A stretch of DNA of 64,000 nt, taken from positions 55,628 through 119,627 of the forward strand of contig QPMI01000218.1 of the NCBI GenBank assembly GCA_004431415.1. Reading direction: 5' to 3'. The translations under genes and the position numbers were made by a program. The DNA is from Cyanophora paradoxa (Eukaryota; Glaucocystophyceae; Cyanophorales; Cyanophoraceae). The notes under the pieces were generated by a model. It saw only the letters and a program-made list of their open reading frames with translations, did no database searches and was not told the DNA's origin. This document shows, piece after piece, positions 61,886 to 64,000 of this stretch (positions within the stretch are counted from its first letter, which is position 1; every line of letters begins with the position of its first letter).

Positions 61886-62793
61886 AGATAGTGTCGTCGT
61901 GTCCTAAGGGTTTGGGCGAATGGCGGAGAACCCGGGTGCGGAGGAAGGTCACGAGTGCGTCCTGGAAAGCTTGGAGGAGGAGATGAGCGGCGGGGCAAGT
62001 AAATATGTGAGCAAAGTCTTCGGGGGGGTGGGTTGTGGGGTCGGGCGGTCCGGGGTCTGCGGCCCCCGGAGGGGGGGGGGGGGGGAGGGGAGGGGGGGTG
62101 GGGAGGGGAGGGAGGGGGGGGAGACAGTGTCGTCCGGGATTGGGGCAGGGGTGGGAGAGAGGTGGCAGAAAGGGCAGTGGGCGGTGCCGTCAGGGAAGAG
62201 AGGGCCGTAGAGGTCGGGGTCGTGAAGGAGGCGGACGGTGAGGGAGGGGAGAGCTCCGAGAATGCATTGGAATCGGACCTTGCGGAGGTGGTCGCCTGTG
62301 GGGGTTCGGCGATCCGGCGGCTTATCGGATACGAGAGAGAGGGCCGGGGCAAGGGTGACGTGGGGGTTACTGAGGATGGCCCCCGCATTGCGAAGCTGGC
62401 GCCAGTCAAGGTATTGGGAGAGGGAGGCTTCGGCTAGGAAGTGAGAGCGGGGGTCTCCTTCGACGCGGTACGCGTGGAGTCGGCCTCGGTATGGTTCGAC
62501 TCCCGGGGCTGGGCGTGCGATGGCGGAGGTGGGAGGCCGACGCGGATGAGGAAGCATGTGAAACTGTGGGGGACGAAGAGGAGGGCTGAGAGGGGGGCGT
62601 TAGGGGCCGATTTGGCAAGCTTGTCGACGGCGTCATTGTGGAGGTTGTCGGGGGTGTAAGCTGGGTTCGGGATGCGGTTCTTGGCCGGGGTCCTGGCCGT
62701 CTCTTTCTTTGCGGCTGCTTTAGATGTTTTGGCGGACCTTGGTTGCGGCTGGGTGGCGTCCCGGTGAGCAGCTTCAGCTAGAATGGTTGCCGC

Positions 62794-63922
62794 TTCAAGT
62801 GGAGTCACGTGGGACGGTCGGAAGAGGCGGCGCGCTGTTGCCGAGGCTTCGTTGCGAGCCAGGTCGGCGAGCTGGGAGGCGAGTTCTTGTGCGTAGCGAG
62901 CGCCGGGAGGGGGGGGGGGTGGCAGGCCCTGCGGGGCGGGGCGGGGGAGACACAAGCACAGTGGGGGAGCGCGGGAGGGCTGGGTGGTCGGGGGAGGATG
63001 GTGGGGAGTCTAGCGTAGGCAGGGTACCGCCGGTGGAGACTGGGGGGCGGCGTGGCGGTTGGGTACGCCCCGGGAAGGTCGGTGGGGGTCTGAGGGCCGG
63101 GAGAGCGGGACTGCAGCATATCGGGTCAAGGGTGACGGACCCGTAACAGAGGCTGAGGGCTATATATTCGCGGTATTTGCGGAGCGCTGCAGCGTCGGTC
63201 TGAATGTAGGCGGGGGGGCGGGGCAGGTCCGACGGGGTAAGTGCGGAGGAGCGACTGAGTAAGTCAGCTGTAAGGAGAAGGAGGGGACCGCAGGCCGTGC
63301 TGTTGGGGGGCTGGAGAACGGAGAGGGATGTCTCCGGACGTAGGTAGGTCCACCTGCAAAATTGGGGGGAGGGGGGGGAGACTCCGGAGTCGCGCTGATT
63401 CCAGGTGGCTGCCAGGTCTTGTGCAAAGGAGACAAGGTGGTCGGGGACTTCGAGGGAGCCGTTGTGGAAGTAGAACGATCGCGTTTGAGGAAGGAGAACC
63501 AATAGATGCCAGTGACCCGGGGGGCCCTGGGGGTGCCAGGATCTTCGGGAGGGGGGGGTCGGCAAGGGGGTCGGTGGAATATGTTGGGTGGAGCGATAGG
63601 TAAGGATGGGAACGAGAACGAGGCGGGCTTTGAGAAGGCGTCCGTGAGGAAGGTATTGGTGCAGGGGGGGGAGAGCGGCGCCGCGGGAGTCAAAGTGGGA
63701 GGCTGCGCATGCACTAGCGGGGTATGAGCTGGACGACAGGAAGTAGGCAGGGTGGGGCGAGGCCAGGGCGGCTTCGCGGGAGGAGAGCAGGTCAAGGAAA
63801 GCTTCCACTAGGGGGAGGCTGAGGGCGGCTTTCGGCCGGAGATGGATAAGGTCGCCTCGACGAATGGGTGGGTAACAGTGAGGGTCGGCTCTGGGGGCAG
63901 GTGGAAGGGGAGGCTGCGACAC
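62794..63922 (-). CDS. Ulp1/C48-like protease segment of the retroelement
   Basis: The frame is open from 63922. It has RRGDLIHLRPKAALSLPLVE near the start, the putative catalytic His region GHWHLLVLL, and the Cys region PNSTACGPLLLL about 65 residues later. The order His then Asn...Cys-Gly matches C48 cysteine proteases (HW....DCG), although Asp-Cys is replaced by Ala-Cys. Proteases of this type occur in some algal LINE-like elements and in certain DNA transposons. The tail after residue 270 is Pro-rich. Confidence 0.4.
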
Positions 63923-64000
63923 GAGGGTTTGCTCCGCGCAGTAATCATTGTCTGCAAACCGGAAGGCATTCCCCAGCCAGCTTTGCTCCGCCAGCGTCAG
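63923..64000. other. Window edge, presumed upstream part of retroelement
   Basis: Too short to assign. The minus-strand element appears to continue beyond the window. Confidence 0.3.

Larger units (their letters stand above)
60236..63922 (-). mobile_element. 3' part of a non-LTR-type retroelement, frame-broken
   Basis: Reading 5'-3' on the minus strand, there is first a Ulp1/C48-like cysteine protease segment (GHWHLLVLLPQTRSFYFHNG at about 63440-63500, and NSTACGPLLLLTADLLSR at about 63250-63300, with His and Cys in the expected order). Next is an RNase H end (LHNDAVDKLAKSAP, about 62600-62640). Then come a zinc-binding segment CPFC (about 62165) with HIFTC further on (about 62010), as in reverse-transcriptase-linked zinc domains, and a C2H2-like finger CTCGTRFPSAAALQAHSD (about 61200-61250). 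The Pro-rich C-terminus carries LRPPPWLRP repeats and stops at 60236. The reverse transcriptase would lie beyond 64000. Frame changes coincide with C homopolymers. Confidence 0.6.

Noticed and set aside
1-64000. tRNA or rRNA genes
   Set aside because: I found no convincing clover-leaf or rRNA core sequence by eye. A tRNAscan/rRNA profile run would be needed to exclude them fully.

Overview
The window looks like a piece of a eukaryotic (probably algal) nuclear genome carrying an integrated DNA virus of the polinton-like / virophage-like class. Positions 1 to about 29-30 kb are moderately AT-rich, intron-free and densely packed, with a virus-style gene set. From about 36.6 kb onward the DNA is extremely G+C-rich, with long G or C homopolymers, GGGGCGGGG-type introns and interrupted reading frames. 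Several very short introns there (45-64 nt where I could place them) begin with GC rather than GT. High GC plus many GC-AG introns suggests a haptophyte- or pelagophyte-like alga; this is an inference, not a proof.

Virus part (1 to about 30 kb). The left end lies outside the window. On the minus strand are three fibre/adhesin-like proteins (one cut by the window edge, one with a C-terminal H-type lectin-like domain, one with a membrane anchor). Then come a patatin-like lipase with a probable discoidin-like tail, two related minor capsid/penton-like proteins, a double-jelly-roll major capsid protein, and an FtsK/HerA-type packaging ATPase. A 6,892-bp block running from the middle of the anchored fibre gene into the start of the ATPase gene is present twice in tandem, almost identical. 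The capsid, lipase and minor capsid genes are therefore doubled, and the junction leaves one truncated fibre and one truncated ATPase. Right of it lie a coiled-coil protein, a small Cys-containing protein, an AT-hook-like basic protein, a giant fused PolB / SF1 helicase / HNH protein, an rve-type integrase whose third catalytic acidic residue appears to be Asn, DUF5710-like small proteins, and an S-adenosylmethionine decarboxylase. A TATTTTCTCCGG motif 9-25 nt upstream of several start codons is probably the viral promoter.

Transition (about 29-36.6 kb): short tandem repeats, a small zinc-ribbon gene, scattered minus-strand exon-like segments, and a 1.8-kb element with about 350-bp inverted arms flanked by TA, like a non-autonomous Tc1/mariner or foldback transposon.

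Host part (36.6-64 kb): a short-chain dehydrogenase/reductase (minus); two copies of an MBD4-like thymine DNA glycosylase gene flanking an LRR/coiled-coil gene; an unrecognised spliced gene; a secreted Cys-rich repeat protein; a SAM-domain-like gene; AP2-like exons; several repeats, including a 37-bp sequence in inverted orientation about 4 kb apart; and at the right end a minus-strand non-LTR-type retroelement with Ulp1-like protease, RNase H and zinc-finger segments. Many frame breaks fall in G or C homopolymers, so some may be sequencing errors.
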